Counted from the stretch's first letter, positions 15,799 to 24,231 are shown. The stretch is DNA of 27,502 bases from Bacteroidales bacterium M6 (GCA_001689485.1 LUJQ01000082.1:37191-64692); one strand, 5' to 3'. Notes: a model not told the origin generated them from the letters alone. Made by a program: numbers and translations.

Positions 15799-15880
15799 TG
15801 CGCAGGGGGGGACTCGAACCCCCACGACCGAAGTCACCAGATCCTAAGTCTGGCGCGGCTACCAATTACGCCACTTGCGC
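15799..15880 (-). tRNA. tRNA-Leu (anticodon UAG)
   Basis: The minus strand from 15880 begins GCGCAAG and ends CCTGCGC plus discriminator A at 15799; CCA is not encoded. The anticodon stem CCAGA/TCTGG holds the loop CTTAGGA, giving anticodon TAG, which reads CUA-type leucine codons. The long variable arm TGACTTCGGTCG marks a class II tRNA, as expected for Leu. The T-arm is GGGGGTTCGAGTCCCCC. One acceptor-stem pair (position 6/67) looks like A-C. Confidence 0.95.
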
Positions 15881-15942
15881 GAAAAGCCACTTCCCTCAGC
15901 CCAAAGGCAGCGTTGAAACCCGCCGCCCCGGCTTTGCAAGGG

Positions 15943-15975
15943 CAAAGTTACGATAAATTTTCGTAATTTGCAAAA
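15943..15975 (-). promoter_or_regulatory. Promoter of tRNA-Leu
   Basis: On the minus strand: -33 TTTTTG (ending at 15971), 20-bp spacer, -7 TAACTTTG (15950-15943). The predicted start near 15937 is about 57 nt before the mature tRNA 5' end. A small dyad TTACGA/TCGTAA (15948-15953, 15961-15966) lies in the spacer. Confidence 0.75.
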
Positions 15976-15980
15976 ACTTG

Positions 15981-16334
15981 TCACATTGCAGCACTACCCA
16001 TCACCCCGCGAAGGCGGTCGAGCAAGGAGGGGCCGACATCTTTTATGTGAACGTTCGAGCTTCCGTCATCCTTCGATATAAACACTATCGAGGAATGCAA
16101 CACAATCGCCACCGCTTCGTCAAATTCGACAATGGCATGAATATGGGTCACAGGGATTTTGTGAAACGGCGAACGAGGGTCGATGCTGTTGAAAATGATA
16201 TGGTTCCCGTCGATTTCTACACCGGCTTCCTCAGGAAGCTTCTCGAAAAGGAGCGGTATGTTCAACTCGTCGGGCGATGCAGGCCGACGGCGGTACTTCT
16301 TATAGATAGCATCGATAACTTTTTTCTGAATCAT
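15981..16334 (-). CDS. Conserved-looking hypothetical protein, 117 residues
   Basis: I do not recognise this protein. It has no signal peptide or membrane segment and is mixed alpha/beta. A basic N-terminal helix (MIQKKVIDAIYKKYRRRPASP) is followed by acidic, strand-like segments ('VEIDGNHIIFNSID', 'HIHAIVEFDEAVAIVLHSSIVFISKD') and a C-terminal helix ('SLLDRLRGVMGS'). The alternating codon-like structure and the consensus promoter about 215 bp upstream support a real gene. It stands alone between the tRNA-Leu promoter and a long non-coding stretch. A small cytoplasmic, possibly nucleic-acid or partner-binding protein is all that can be said. Confidence 0.65.
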   Translation of the reverse strand: MIQKKVIDAIYKKYRRRPASPDELNIPLLFEKLPEEAGVEIDGNHIIFNSIDPRSPFHKIPVTHIHAIVEFDEAVAIVLHSSIVFISKDDGSSNVHIKDVGPSLLDRLRGVMGSAAM

Positions 16335-16550
16335 GGTTTGTTGTTTATTACGGAGGCATTAAAGCATCAAGAGTTTGGATTGTCAAATTAAAATGAAACA
16401 TCCTGCACTGCCAGAGAGAACATACGGCTGCATGGATAAAATGACAACAAGTATGCACGGTAAAGAAGTATATCCGCCTACATATTTTTTGCCAGGTATT
16501 CTTTACGGTCAAAGGATCGACAGAACATCGAAGTGCATCTTTTCAAGATG

Positions 16551-16583
16551 CAAATCTACCTATAAAACAATCCTAAGACCAAA
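16551..16583 (-). promoter_or_regulatory. Candidate promoter for the 117-residue protein gene
   Basis: On the minus strand: -33 TTTG (16583-16580), 21-bp spacer, -7 TAGATTTG (16558-16551). It implies a leader of about 210 nt. Confidence 0.55.
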
Positions 16584-16706
16584 TTGTTGCAAAAATAGCG
16601 AAATTTTCCTTATACTACATTCATCCCTGTATTATTAATAATCAGTATTTCTGCATTCCTATGAGGCATGAATGCATCATGCCATCAACTACATATAAAA
16701 ACAGTA

Positions 16707-16736
16707 TCGGCTTCCGGGGTTGATTACGGAAGCCGA
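16707..16736 (-). terminator. Terminator of the methylmalonyl-CoA decarboxylase operon
   Basis: A perfect 9-bp stem TCGGCTTCC (16707-16715)/GGAAGCCGA (16728-16736). On the minus strand it is followed by CTGTTTTTATATG. It lies 64 bp after the last gene of the operon. Confidence 0.85.
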
Positions 16737-16799
16737 CACTTGTTTATAATCGGATGATACTGACGGCAGGATGCCATTCAGCCTATATGACAAATCACA

Positions 16800-17960
16800 T
16801 CACGCCAGGAAGCCGAGAAGCACACCGGCAGCCACTGCCGAACCAATCACACCGGCCACGTTCGGACCCATGGCGTGCATCAGCAGGTAGTTGGACGGAT
16901 CATATTCCAACCCGAGGTTGTTGGAGATGCGCGACGACATGGGAACTGCCGATACACCTGCGTTACCGATAAGCGGGTTGATTTTCTTGGCCTGGGGCAA
17001 GAAAAGATTGAACAGTTTCACAAAGAGCACGCCTGATGCCGAAGCGATTACAAAGGCCATGAAACCAAGCATGAAGATGAAAATCGTTTCCTTGGTAAGG
17101 AATGTGGAAGCCTGTGTAGAGGCACCTACAGTCATTCCGAGAAGGATTGTCACCACGTCGGTAAGGGCATTAGAGGCGGTTTTTGCCAAACGGTTGGTTA
17201 CACCGCACTCCCTTAGCAGGTTACCGAAGAAGAGCATGCCAAGCAGCGGCAGGCCGGAGGGAACCACGAAACAGGTGAGCAACATACCCACAATGGGGAA
17301 TATGATTTTCTCGCTCTGTGCAACGGCACGCGCGGGTTTCATCTTTATAACGCGCTCCTGCTTCGTTGTGAGCAGCCTCATAATCGGGGGCTGGATCACA
17401 GGCACAAGGGCCATGTAGGAGTATGCCGACACGGCGATAGCTCCCATGAGGTTGGGCGCGAGTTTTGATGACAGGAAGATTGCCGTGGGGCCGTCGGCAC
17501 CGCCGATAATGGCGATTGCACCGGCCTGGTCAGGCATAAACCCGAGGGCGAGTGCCACCATGTAGGCACCAAAGATACCGAACTGGGCTGCCGCACCGAC
17601 AAGCATAAGCTTGGGGTTGGCTATCAGCGCGGTAAAGTCGGTCATAGCACCGATTCCAAGGAAAATCAAGGGGGGATACCATCCGGCACTAACACCGTTA
17701 TACAGGATGTTGAGCACCGAACCCTCTTCATAGATACCTACCTCCAAACCGGCCTCGGTATTGAACGGCACATTGCCGATAAGCATACCGAAACCGATAG
17801 GCACAAGCAACATAGGCTCGAAATCCTTCTTGATTGCCAGCCATATGAAGAAAAGACCCACCGCGAGCATCACCAGGTGCTGCCACGTCGCATTATAGAA
17901 ACCTGTAAGATGCCAGAACTCTGTCAGGTTCGCGGTCAAGAACGTTCCGAATTCATTCAT
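16800..17960 (-). CDS. mmdB: Na+-translocating methylmalonyl-CoA decarboxylase beta subunit
   Basis: 386 residues, a polytopic inner-membrane protein of the OadB/MmdB/GcdB family. It removes CO2 from carboxybiotin on the carrier subunit and couples this to Na+ export. Visible family segments include 'LMLAVGLFFIWLAIKKDFEPMLL'-like helix 1 text, 'GVSAGWYPPLIFLGIGAMTDF', the conserved 'IGGADGPTAIFLSSKLAP' region with the functional Asp, 'YSYMALVPVIQPPIMRLLT' and the C-terminal 'HAMGPNVAGVIGSAVAAGVLL'. The length is a little short of the 400-430 seen in some members but all expected regions are present. It is the last gene of the operon, 12 bp after the biotin carrier gene. The substrate is inferred from the neighbouring epimerase and carboxyltransferase. 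Confidence 0.92.
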   Translation of the reverse strand: MNEFGTFLTANLTEFWHLTGFYNATWQHLVMLAVGLFFIWLAIKKDFEPMLLVPIGFGMLIGNVPFNTEAGLEVGIYEEGSVLNILYNGVSAGWYPPLIFLGIGAMTDFTALIANPKLMLVGAAAQFGIFGAYMVALALGFMPDQAGAIAIIGGADGPTAIFLSSKLAPNLMGAIAVSAYSYMALVPVIQPPIMRLLTTKQERVIKMKPARAVAQSEKIIFPIVGMLLTCFVVPSGLPLLGMLFFGNLLRECGVTNRLAKTASNALTDVVTILLGMTVGASTQASTFLTKETIFIFMLGFMAFVIASASGVLFVKLFNLFLPQAKKINPLIGNAGVSAVPMSSRISNNLGLEYDPSNYLLMHAMGPNVAGVIGSAVAAGVLLGFLA

Positions 17961-17972
17961 TGTCGGGAAACG

Positions 17973-18413
17973 TTAAGCTATGGTGAGTAACACTGCGCCT
18001 TCAAGCACCGAATCGCCCTTGCCGACACTGATTGATGCAACCTTACCGTCGACACCGGCCTTGATGGCATTCTCCATTTTCATGGCTTCGAGAGTGACAA
18101 CCGTGTCAGAGGCTTTTACTTCCTGCCCTACCGACACATGGATGTCGAGAACCACGCCGGGGAGTGGCGCTTTGACAGGGCTTCCGCCTGCAGCGGCCTT
18201 GGCAGCGGGCTTGGCGATTACTTTCTCGCCGGAAGCGGTGCGTGGTGCGGCTGCCGGTTTAGGTGTGGCTACTTTGATGGTGGGGGCGGCTTTCTGCTCG
18301 AGTTCCACCTTATAGGGGGTCCCGTTTACTTCGACTTCGGCGATGCCATGGTCGATGTCGCCGATGCCCACTTTGTAAATGTTACCGTTGATTTTATACT
18401 TGTATTCTTTCAT
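17973..18413 (-). CDS. mmdC: Biotin carboxyl carrier protein (gamma subunit) of methylmalonyl-CoA decarboxylase
   Basis: 146 residues. An N-terminal segment (1-45) that likely docks onto the partner subunits is followed by an Ala/Pro/Lys-rich flexible linker (about 42-82) and a C-terminal biotinyl domain. The biotin attachment site is Lys112 in the motif EAMKMENAI. The protein carries CO2 from the carboxyltransferase in the cytoplasm to the membrane beta subunit. It lies 45 bp after the OadG-like gene and 12 bp before the beta subunit gene. The linker and single biotinyl domain match the standard form of this subunit. Confidence 0.94.
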   Translation of the reverse strand: MKEYKYKINGNIYKVGIGDIDHGIAEVEVNGTPYKVELEQKAAPTIKVATPKPAAAPRTASGEKVIAKPAAKAAAGGSPVKAPLPGVVLDIHVSVGQEVKASDTVVTLEAMKMENAIKAGVDGKVASISVGKGDSVLEGAVLLTIA

Positions 18414-18458
18414 TGTCTGGATTTTTCGATGGGGTTAAAAACCGTTTATAGATTCCTG

Positions 18459-19388
18459 TTACCTGCGGGGCATCTGGCGCAACGTGTAGATATGCGAGCT
18501 CCACGGTGAATAGGGTTTGCGCACCTTGCTGAAAGTTAGGATGGTGCTTTCGAGGTCGTGTGCGTTAAGATGCTCGTTGAGCGCCATGGAAATGGCAGCG
18601 ATAACTTCGCCTGAATCCCCTTCGGGACGGGCTGACCGCTCTGTTTCCTGACGGTTGATGCCGTAGGCTTCCATCTTCTTGCGCTGGGAGCGTGCAGCCC
18701 CGATGCGGCTTATAATATAGAAACATACGCTCAACAGCAGCAGGGCAAGGAACACGATTCCCATTGCTGTGATTGTCATACCGAATCCGTTTGCGTCGAC
18801 ACGTGTGAACATGTCGACTTTTTTGTTTGTATCCTTGATTACATTGTTGCTCGAGGGGGTGACGATGCTTTCGAGCGCGCCTGTGCGTACTTCCCAGTCG
18901 GCGTGGGAATCGCCCACCCCGTCAACCTTGCGGGCATACGTGGCATCCGGCGCCAGCGGCGGCACGGTAATCGAGTCGATAAGCGTGCGCCCGTCAGCGT
19001 CATATACCCCGATCCAGTTGGGTTTCGAGGGGTCGAGGGTGAAGTTTGTATGGAACGTGCCTCGCGAAGGCTTACCATCGGCCCAGAACACAACGTGCTG
19101 GCGTTTGGGGATGCGGGTGTTCACATCGCCCAGCGGCACAGGGTAAAGCGTGGGGCGCGAGGGGTCGTTGGTGAGGAACACACTCGAAATTTCCAAAGGT
19201 GAGAAATTCGAGTTGAACAATTCCACCCAGGCACCGCGTTGGCCGTAATCATCGACAAAATTACTTTCATTGACAACCATCACCTCGTTGATGCGCAACC
19301 CTTTTCGCGCCTGGGCGAAAGTGGTCACGCAGCAACCGGCAACGGTCAGCAAAAGAAGTACGAGCTTCTTTTTGATCTTCATTGACAT
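18459..19388 (-). CDS. OadG-like delta subunit fused to an N-terminal lamin-tail-like domain
   Basis: 309 residues. A signal sequence (about 1-26) is followed by a domain of about 31-180 that looks like a lamin tail domain: 'LRINEVMVVNESNFVDDYGQ', 'GAWVELFNSNFSPLEISSVFLT', and later 'ADWEVRTGALESIVTPSSNN'. A single membrane helix (about 203-228, ITAMGIVFLALLLLSVCFYI) leads to a cytoplasmic tail with the OadG-type ending 'GEVIAAISMALNEHL...YSPWSSHIYTLRQ'. Usual OadG/MmdD proteins are only about 80-120 residues long and lack the extra domain. The topology puts the lamin-tail-like domain in the periplasm. The gene sits between the carboxyltransferase and biotin carrier genes, where the delta subunit is expected. 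It probably holds the complex together at the membrane; the function of the extra domain is unknown. Confidence 0.85.
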   Translation of the reverse strand: MSMKIKKKLVLLLLTVAGCCVTTFAQARKGLRINEVMVVNESNFVDDYGQRGAWVELFNSNFSPLEISSVFLTNDPSRPTLYPVPLGDVNTRIPKRQHVVFWADGKPSRGTFHTNFTLDPSKPNWIGVYDADGRTLIDSITVPPLAPDATYARKVDGVGDSHADWEVRTGALESIVTPSSNNVIKDTNKKVDMFTRVDANGFGMTITAMGIVFLALLLLSVCFYIISRIGAARSQRKKMEAYGINRQETERSARPEGDSGEVIAAISMALNEHLNAHDLESTILTFSKVRKPYSPWSSHIYTLRQMPRR

Positions 19389-19406
19389 TCCTTTCCGTTT
19401 ACGTGA

Positions 19407-20960
19407 TTAGAGGGGAATGTTGCCATGCTTCTTGGCAGGATTGGTTACGCGCTTGGTGGCAAGCTGCTGAAGGGCACGGATGATACGGAAACGCGTGTTA
19501 CGCGGCTCGATAACATCGTCGATATAACCGTATTTCGCTGCATTGTAGGGGTTGCAGAAGAGCTTGTTGTATTCAGCCTCTTTTTCGGCAAGCACCTTCT
19601 TGGGGTCGTCGGAAGCCTTTGCCTCTTTGGCATAAAGCACCTCGACTGCGCCTGCGCCACCCATTACGGCGATTTCGGCAGTAGGCCATGCATAGTTCAT
19701 GTCGCCACGGAGCTGCTTGCAGCTCATCACGATGTGGCTGCCGCCGTAGCTCTTGCGGAGTGTCACCGTCACCTTGGGCACGGTTGCCTCGCCATAGGCA
19801 TAGAGCAGTTTCGCACCGTGGAGGATGACACCGTTGTATTCCTGGCCTGTGCCGGGGAGGAAGCCCGGAACGTCGACGAGCGATACCAACGGGATGTTGA
19901 ACGCGTCGCAGAAACGTACAAAGCGTGCAGCCTTGCGCGAAGCGTTGCTGTCGAGCACACCGGCAAGGAATTTGGGCTGGTTGGCAACGATGCCGACCGA
20001 CTGGCCGTTGAAACGGGCGAAACCGATGATGATGTTCTTGGCAAAATCACGCTGGATTTCCAGGAACTCGCCATTGTCGACGATTGCTCCGATTACATTG
20101 TACATATCGTAGGCACGTGTGGGGCTGTCAGGCACGATTTCATTGAGCGCATCCTCAACACGGTCGATGGGGTCGTTGCATTCAACCATGGGCGCATCCT
20201 CAAGATTGTTCTGGGGGATGTAGCTCATAAGCTTGCGCACAATCTTGATTGCATCCTCGCCATCTTCGGCCGCGAAATGAGCCACACCGCTCTTCTGTGA
20301 ATGAACGGTGGCACCACCGAGGTCTTCCTGGCTTACATCTTCGCCGGTAACAGTCTTCACTACCTTCGGGCCGGTGAGGAACATGTAGCTTATGCCTTTG
20401 GCCATAACGGTGAAGTCGGTCAAGGCCGGGGAATAAACGGCACCGCCGGCACACGGGCCGAGGATTGCGGAAATCTGGGGGATTACACCCGATGCTAGGA
20501 TGTTGCGCTGGAAAATCTCGGCATAACCTGCCAAGGCGTTTATACCTTCCTGGATACGTGCACCCCCCGAGTCGTTAAGACCGATGACAGGCGCGCCCAT
20601 CTTCATGGCCATATCCATGATTTTGCATATCTTGAGTGCCATGGTTTCGGAAAGAGAGCCGCCGAATTCGGTGAAATCCTGGGCGAACACATAAACCAGA
20701 CGGCCGTCGATTGTGCCGTAGCCGGTTACAACGCCGTCGCCAAGGTAGGTTTTCTTTTCCATGCCGAAGTTGTGGCAACGGTGGGTCATGAACATATCGA
20801 TTTCCTCAAACGACCCTTCGTCGAGCAGCTGGGCGATACGCTCACGGGCTGTGTACTTGCCACGTTCGTGCTGTTTTTCGATGGCCTTTTCGCCACCACC
20901 GATGCGGGCTTTCTCACGCAATGCGATAAGCTCCTGTATTTTTTCGAGTTGATTGCTCAT
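19407..20960 (-). CDS. mmdA: Methylmalonyl-CoA decarboxylase carboxyltransferase alpha subunit
   Basis: 517 residues, full length for the acyl-CoA carboxyltransferase family (also called propionyl-CoA carboxylase beta). It moves the carboxyl group from (S)-methylmalonyl-CoA to biotin on the carrier protein. Both crotonase-fold halves are present. The N-terminal half has HERGKYTARERIAQLLD and 'DSGGARIQEG', with the oxyanion segment 'GPCAGGAVYSPALTDF'. The C-terminal half has 'DVPGFLPGTGQEYNGVILHGAKLLYA' and 'RKSYGGSHIVM'. It follows the epimerase gene by 105 bp and precedes the OadG-like gene by 18 bp. The neighbouring membrane and biotin subunits mark it as part of the Na+-pumping decarboxylase rather than an ATP-dependent carboxylase. 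Confidence 0.94.
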   Translation of the reverse strand: MSNQLEKIQELIALREKARIGGGEKAIEKQHERGKYTARERIAQLLDEGSFEEIDMFMTHRCHNFGMEKKTYLGDGVVTGYGTIDGRLVYVFAQDFTEFGGSLSETMALKICKIMDMAMKMGAPVIGLNDSGGARIQEGINALAGYAEIFQRNILASGVIPQISAILGPCAGGAVYSPALTDFTVMAKGISYMFLTGPKVVKTVTGEDVSQEDLGGATVHSQKSGVAHFAAEDGEDAIKIVRKLMSYIPQNNLEDAPMVECNDPIDRVEDALNEIVPDSPTRAYDMYNVIGAIVDNGEFLEIQRDFAKNIIIGFARFNGQSVGIVANQPKFLAGVLDSNASRKAARFVRFCDAFNIPLVSLVDVPGFLPGTGQEYNGVILHGAKLLYAYGEATVPKVTVTLRKSYGGSHIVMSCKQLRGDMNYAWPTAEIAVMGGAGAVEVLYAKEAKASDDPKKVLAEKEAEYNKLFCNPYNAAKYGYIDDVIEPRNTRFRIIRALQQLATKRVTNPAKKHGNIPL

Positions 20961-21065
20961 CTTGAAAATAATTGTTGTTTTGTTACTGATTTGACTGGAT
21001 GGTGATGATTACCCGTCATGCATAAAGCGGGTCATCCCATGTTCCTGATCTGGCCGGGCCAGGAC

Positions 21066-21485
21066 TTACGCGTTAGGGTCTTCGCAAAGTTCCACCAGGG
21101 TACCGATAGTCGACTTCGGATGGAGGAATGCGATGTTCAGCCCTTCGGCACCCTTGCGGGGAGCCTTGTCGATGAGCTTGCACCCTTTTTCCTCTACTTC
21201 GGCCAAGGCGTTGGCCACCCCGTCGGCAACAGCGAAGGCAACGTGCTGGATGCCGCCGCGACCGCCGTTGTTGGCGATGAACTTCGAAATCGCGCTGTCG
21301 TCGGCAGTGCCTTCAAGCAGCTCGATTTTGGTTTGGCCGACTTTGAAGAAAGCAGTCTTTACTTTCTGATCGGCAACTTCTTCAACGGCAAAACATTTAA
21401 GGCCGAGAATCTTCTCGTAGAACGGGATAGCCTCCTCAAGCGAGGGAACGGCTATGCCGATGTGTTCGATATGGGAAATTTCCAT
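21066..21485 (-). CDS. mce: Methylmalonyl-CoA epimerase
   Basis: 139 residues, full length for this vicinal oxygen chelate (glyoxalase-fold) family. It interconverts (R)- and (S)-methylmalonyl-CoA so that the product of methylmalonyl-CoA mutase can be decarboxylated. Two beta-alpha-beta-beta-beta repeats are visible. Metal ligands are likely His8 (ISHIEHIGIAV region), a Gln or Glu in the middle strands (KIELLEG), the His in IQHVAFAV and the Glu in LVELCED. It is the first gene of the propionate operon. The following gene starts 105 bp downstream, so a weak internal regulatory step is possible. Confidence 0.94.
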   Translation of the reverse strand: MEISHIEHIGIAVPSLEEAIPFYEKILGLKCFAVEEVADQKVKTAFFKVGQTKIELLEGTADDSAISKFIANNGGRGGIQHVAFAVADGVANALAEVEEKGCKLIDKAPRKGAEGLNIAFLHPKSTIGTLVELCEDPNA

Positions 21486-21845
21486 AACTTTGAATTAAAT
21501 TATTTATGGTTAACTCATTACATTTTAAAGCATTGAATCGGAGAATCAAGGCACTGGGAATCGCAGCAAAGCCCATTTTCACCATTACGCAACAAAATTA
21601 GCAAATAAAACCGAAAGATATGCAACTTTGTCATTCTTTTATGTCACCCGAATCTGCCAAATTTGTCATGTCGTGCACCACCCTGCCCGCCATCACCTTA
21701 AATAATAACGCCACCAACCTTTTTGGCACAACATTTGTTTTCTATTTGATTGCGGACGGATGAGGAAACCCGCGCGATGCTGCGTATGCCTTCCGCCCGA
21801 CAAATACGACAAATACAAAAACTAATAAATAAAACTTTTTGAACT
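21486..21845. other. Divergent intergenic region between mce and dnaK
   Basis: 360 bp. It holds a candidate minus-strand promoter for the propionate operon near 21593-21625. For dnaK I find no clean TAnnTTTG; TCTATTTG at 21741-21748 is the closest. The short repeat ACAAATACGACAAATAC lies about 40 bp before the dnaK start. No gene or RNA was recognised. Confidence 0.5.
21593..21625 (-). promoter_or_regulatory. Candidate promoter of the mce-mmd operon
   Basis: On the minus strand: TTG (21625-21623), 22-bp spacer, TAATTTTG (21600-21593). The -7 box matches consensus; the spacer is slightly longer than the 19-21 bp seen in the best promoters of this window. The leader to mce would be about 100 nt. 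Confidence 0.45.
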
Positions 21846-23771
21846 ATGGGAAAAATTATAGGTATCGACCTGGGAACCACCAATTCATGCGTTGCCGTAT
21901 TGGAAGGTAAAGACCCCGTTGTAATCCCCAACAGCGAGGGACGCAACACCACACCTTCCGTTGTCGCTTTCGTAGACGGGGGTGAACGAAAGGTAGGAGA
22001 CCCGGCCAAGCGCCAGGCCATCACCAACCCGGGACGTACCATCTACTCCATCAAACGTTTCATGGGCGAAAACTGCCAGCAGGTGGCAAAAGAGATAGAA
22101 CGCGTGCCTTACAAAGTGGTATGCGGAGCCAATGACACGCCGCGCGTCGACATCGACGGCCGCCAGTACACCCCTCAGGAAATCTCGGCAATGATTCTTC
22201 AGAAAATGAAGAAAACCGCCGAGGACTACCTTGGACAGGAAGTGAAGGAAGCCGTAATCACCGTACCGGCCTACTTCAACGACTCACAGCGCCAGGCAAC
22301 CAAGGAAGCCGGTGAAATCGCCGGTCTGACAGTGCGCCGCATCGTCAACGAACCGACCGCCGCAGCCCTGGCCTACGGCCTCGACAAGAGCAACAAGGAT
22401 CAGAAAATCGCAGTGTTCGACCTCGGTGGCGGCACATTCGATATTTCAATCCTCGAATTGGGCGACGGCGTTTTCGAAGTGAAATCGACCAACGGTGACA
22501 CCCACCTCGGCGGTGACGACTTCGACCACGTAATCATCGACTGGCTTGCCGACGAATTCCAAAGAGAGGAAGGTGTCGACCTGCGTCAGGACCCGATGGC
22601 CCTCCAGCGTCTGAAAGAGGCTGCCGAGAAAGCCAAAATCGAACTTTCATCAACCACCTCGACCGAAATAAACCTGCCCTACATCATGCCGGTCAACGGT
22701 GTGCCCAAGCACTTGGTGAAAACACTGACCCGTGCAAAATTCGAGCAGCTCGCCGACCGCCTTATCAACGCCACCATCGCACCGTGCGAACAGGCGCTCA
22801 AAGATGCCGGTCTTACAGCACGCGACATTGACGAAGTAATCCTCGTGGGCGGGTCCACACGTATCCCCGCCATCCAGGCCGTGGTTGAAAAATTCTTCGG
22901 CAAGGCGCCGTCGAAAGGTGTGAATCCCGACGAAGTCGTAGCCGTAGGTGCCGCAATCCAGGGCGGCGTGCTTTCAGGCGATGTAAAGGATGTGCTGCTG
23001 CTCGACGTAGTGCCCCTCTCGGTCGGCATCGAGACCCTCGGCGGCGTAATGACAAAGCTTATCGAAGCCAACACCACCATACCTACCCGCAAGAGCGAGA
23101 CCTTCTCAACTGCTGCCGACAACCAGCCGTCAGTCGAAATCCACGTCCTCCAAGGTGAACGCCCGATGGCAAAGGACGACAAGACCCTCGGGAAATTCCA
23201 CCTCGACGGAATCGCTCCCGCACCGCGCGGCATCCCCCAAATCGAAGTGACTTTCGAAATCGACGCCAACGGCATCCTCAACGTATCTGCCAAGGATAAA
23301 GCCACAGGCAAAGAACAGAGCATCCGCATCGAAGCTTCATCAGGCCTCACCGATGCCGAAATCAAGCGTATGAAGGATGAGGCAGCTGCCAACGCCGCAG
23401 CCGACGCCAAGGAAAAAGAGCGCATCGACAAGCTCAACCAGGCCGATGCAATCGTGTTCCAGACCGAAAAACAACTTTCGGAACTCGGCGACAAGATTCC
23501 CGCCGACAAGAAAGCCGCAATCGAAGCTGCTGTCGCAAAACTCAAGGAAGCCCACAAAGCCCAGGATATCACCGCAATCGACGCCGCAATCAAAGAAATC
23601 GAAACAACCTTCGGCGCAGCCCAGCAGGATATTCTCAACGCCCAAGCCCAGGCACAAGGCGGGGCGCAGCCCGGAGCCAACCCCGGTGGCGCCCCCTTCC
23701 AAGGCGGTAACCCCGGAGCATCCCAAAGCGGCGGCAACGTCACCGACGTCGACTTCGAGGAAGTCAAATAA
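21846..23771 (+). CDS. dnaK: Chaperone DnaK (Hsp70)
   Basis: 641 residues, full length. This ATP-dependent chaperone binds exposed hydrophobic segments and works with DnaJ and GrpE in the cytoplasm. The ATPase domain opens with IIGIDLGTTNSCVAVLEG and has 'VFDLGGGTFDISILE' (phosphate 2 loop) and 'VILVGGSTRIPAIQ'. The interdomain linker is 'DVLLLDVVPLSVGIETLGG'. The peptide-binding domain has 'ITVPAY'-independent strands followed by a lid helix region (about 500-600), then a Gly/Gln/Ala-rich tail that ends EEVK, close to the EEVD-like ends of other bacterial DnaKs. It is monocistronic: a strong terminator lies 32 bp beyond the stop and no dnaJ or grpE is adjacent. It has a slightly higher GC content than nearby genes, as usual for highly expressed genes. 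Confidence 0.98.
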   Translation: MGKIIGIDLGTTNSCVAVLEGKDPVVIPNSEGRNTTPSVVAFVDGGERKVGDPAKRQAITNPGRTIYSIKRFMGENCQQVAKEIERVPYKVVCGANDTPRVDIDGRQYTPQEISAMILQKMKKTAEDYLGQEVKEAVITVPAYFNDSQRQATKEAGEIAGLTVRRIVNEPTAAALAYGLDKSNKDQKIAVFDLGGGTFDISILELGDGVFEVKSTNGDTHLGGDDFDHVIIDWLADEFQREEGVDLRQDPMALQRLKEAAEKAKIELSSTTSTEINLPYIMPVNGVPKHLVKTLTRAKFEQLADRLINATIAPCEQALKDAGLTARDIDEVILVGGSTRIPAIQAVVEKFFGKAPSKGVNPDEVVAVGAAIQGGVLSGDVKDVLLLDVVPLSVGIETLGGVMTKLIEANTTIPTRKSETFSTAADNQPSVEIHVLQGERPMAKDDKTLGKFHLDGIAPAPRGIPQIEVTFEIDANGILNVSAKDKATGKEQSIRIEASSGLTDAEIKRMKDEAAANAAADAKEKERIDKLNQADAIVFQTEKQLSELGDKIPADKKAAIEAAVAKLKEAHKAQDITAIDAAIKEIETTFGAAQQDILNAQAQAQGGAQPGANPGGAPFQGGNPGASQSGGNVTDVDFEEVK

Positions 23772-23802
23772 TCCCTCTATTTAGAAATATCTAAATCCAT
23801 AT

Positions 23803-23845
23803 AAATGGAGTGTAACTCAAGCGGTTACACTCCATTTTCTTTTTC
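23803..23845 (+). terminator. dnaK terminator
   Basis: A perfect 14-bp stem, AAATGGAGTGTAAC (23803-23816) with GTTACACTCCATTT (23824-23837), 7-nt loop, followed by TCTTTTTC. Confidence 0.9.
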
Positions 23846-24023
23846 ACTATTTTCATCAAGATAGCCCGAAATTGATTTATTTTCCGTATATTTGCACCAT
23901 ATTTGGAACGTGTCTTATTTTACAGGTGCCTGAAAAGAGAACTGACTTCTAAGCAACAATTCATCCGACAATTGCACCAGACATGACCAATCAAAGGTCG
24001 AAATAACAGCTTAATAATTAAAA

Positions 24024-24061
24024 GGGCTTCCACCATAACATCACCGCCATGGTTGAAGCCC
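24024..24061 (-). terminator. Terminator of the alpha/beta hydrolase gene
   Basis: GGGCTTC (24024-24030) pairs with GAAGCCC (24055-24061), then one mismatch, then ACCAT/ATGGT. On the minus strand it is followed by TTTTAATTATTAAG. It lies 170 bp beyond the hydrolase stop codon. Confidence 0.7.
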
Positions 24062-24231
24062 CTCCATTGGTATGCGCTATATCCGGGAGTATTATCAGCC
24101 ACATTCCCTCTGACCAGGCGCTGCCCTTTCGAGCATGTAGAGATTGGCTCGCATACCCTTTATGGACTGGAACAGCGCCTGCCCTCATTGATTTTGCATA
24201 CATCTGCAATGAAAATAACGGGTATTCCCCA

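Larger units (their letters stand above)
16335..16799. other. Intergenic region with one promoter and one terminator
   Basis: 465 bp between the 117-residue protein and the sodium-pump operon. It holds a minus-strand promoter (16551-16583) and the operon terminator (16707-16736). Short open frames here have no coding character. I see nothing else. Confidence 0.6.
23772..24231. other. Intergenic region between convergent dnaK and hydrolase genes
   Basis: 460 bp with two terminators (23803-23845 plus strand, 24024-24061 minus strand). A -7-like TATATTTG lies on the plus strand at 23887-23894 but lacks a -33 partner. No credible coding region was found. Confidence 0.55.

Noticed and set aside
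21722..21740. Sigma-54-like TTGGCAC-N5-TTTGT upstream of dnaK
   Set aside because: The invariant GC of the -12 element is missing and dnaK is not a usual sigma-54 target.
22679..23767. 362-codon minus-strand frame opposite dnaK
   Set aside because: Long antisense frames are common opposite GC-rich, biased genes such as dnaK. There is no family match.
23887..24061. Possible small RNA from TATATTTG (23887) to the hairpin at 24024
   Set aside because: No -33 element at the proper distance and no U-run after the hairpin on the plus strand.
24018..24209. 63-codon minus-strand frame after the hydrolase gene
   Set aside because: It ends within the terminator hairpin and has no coding signature or start signal.
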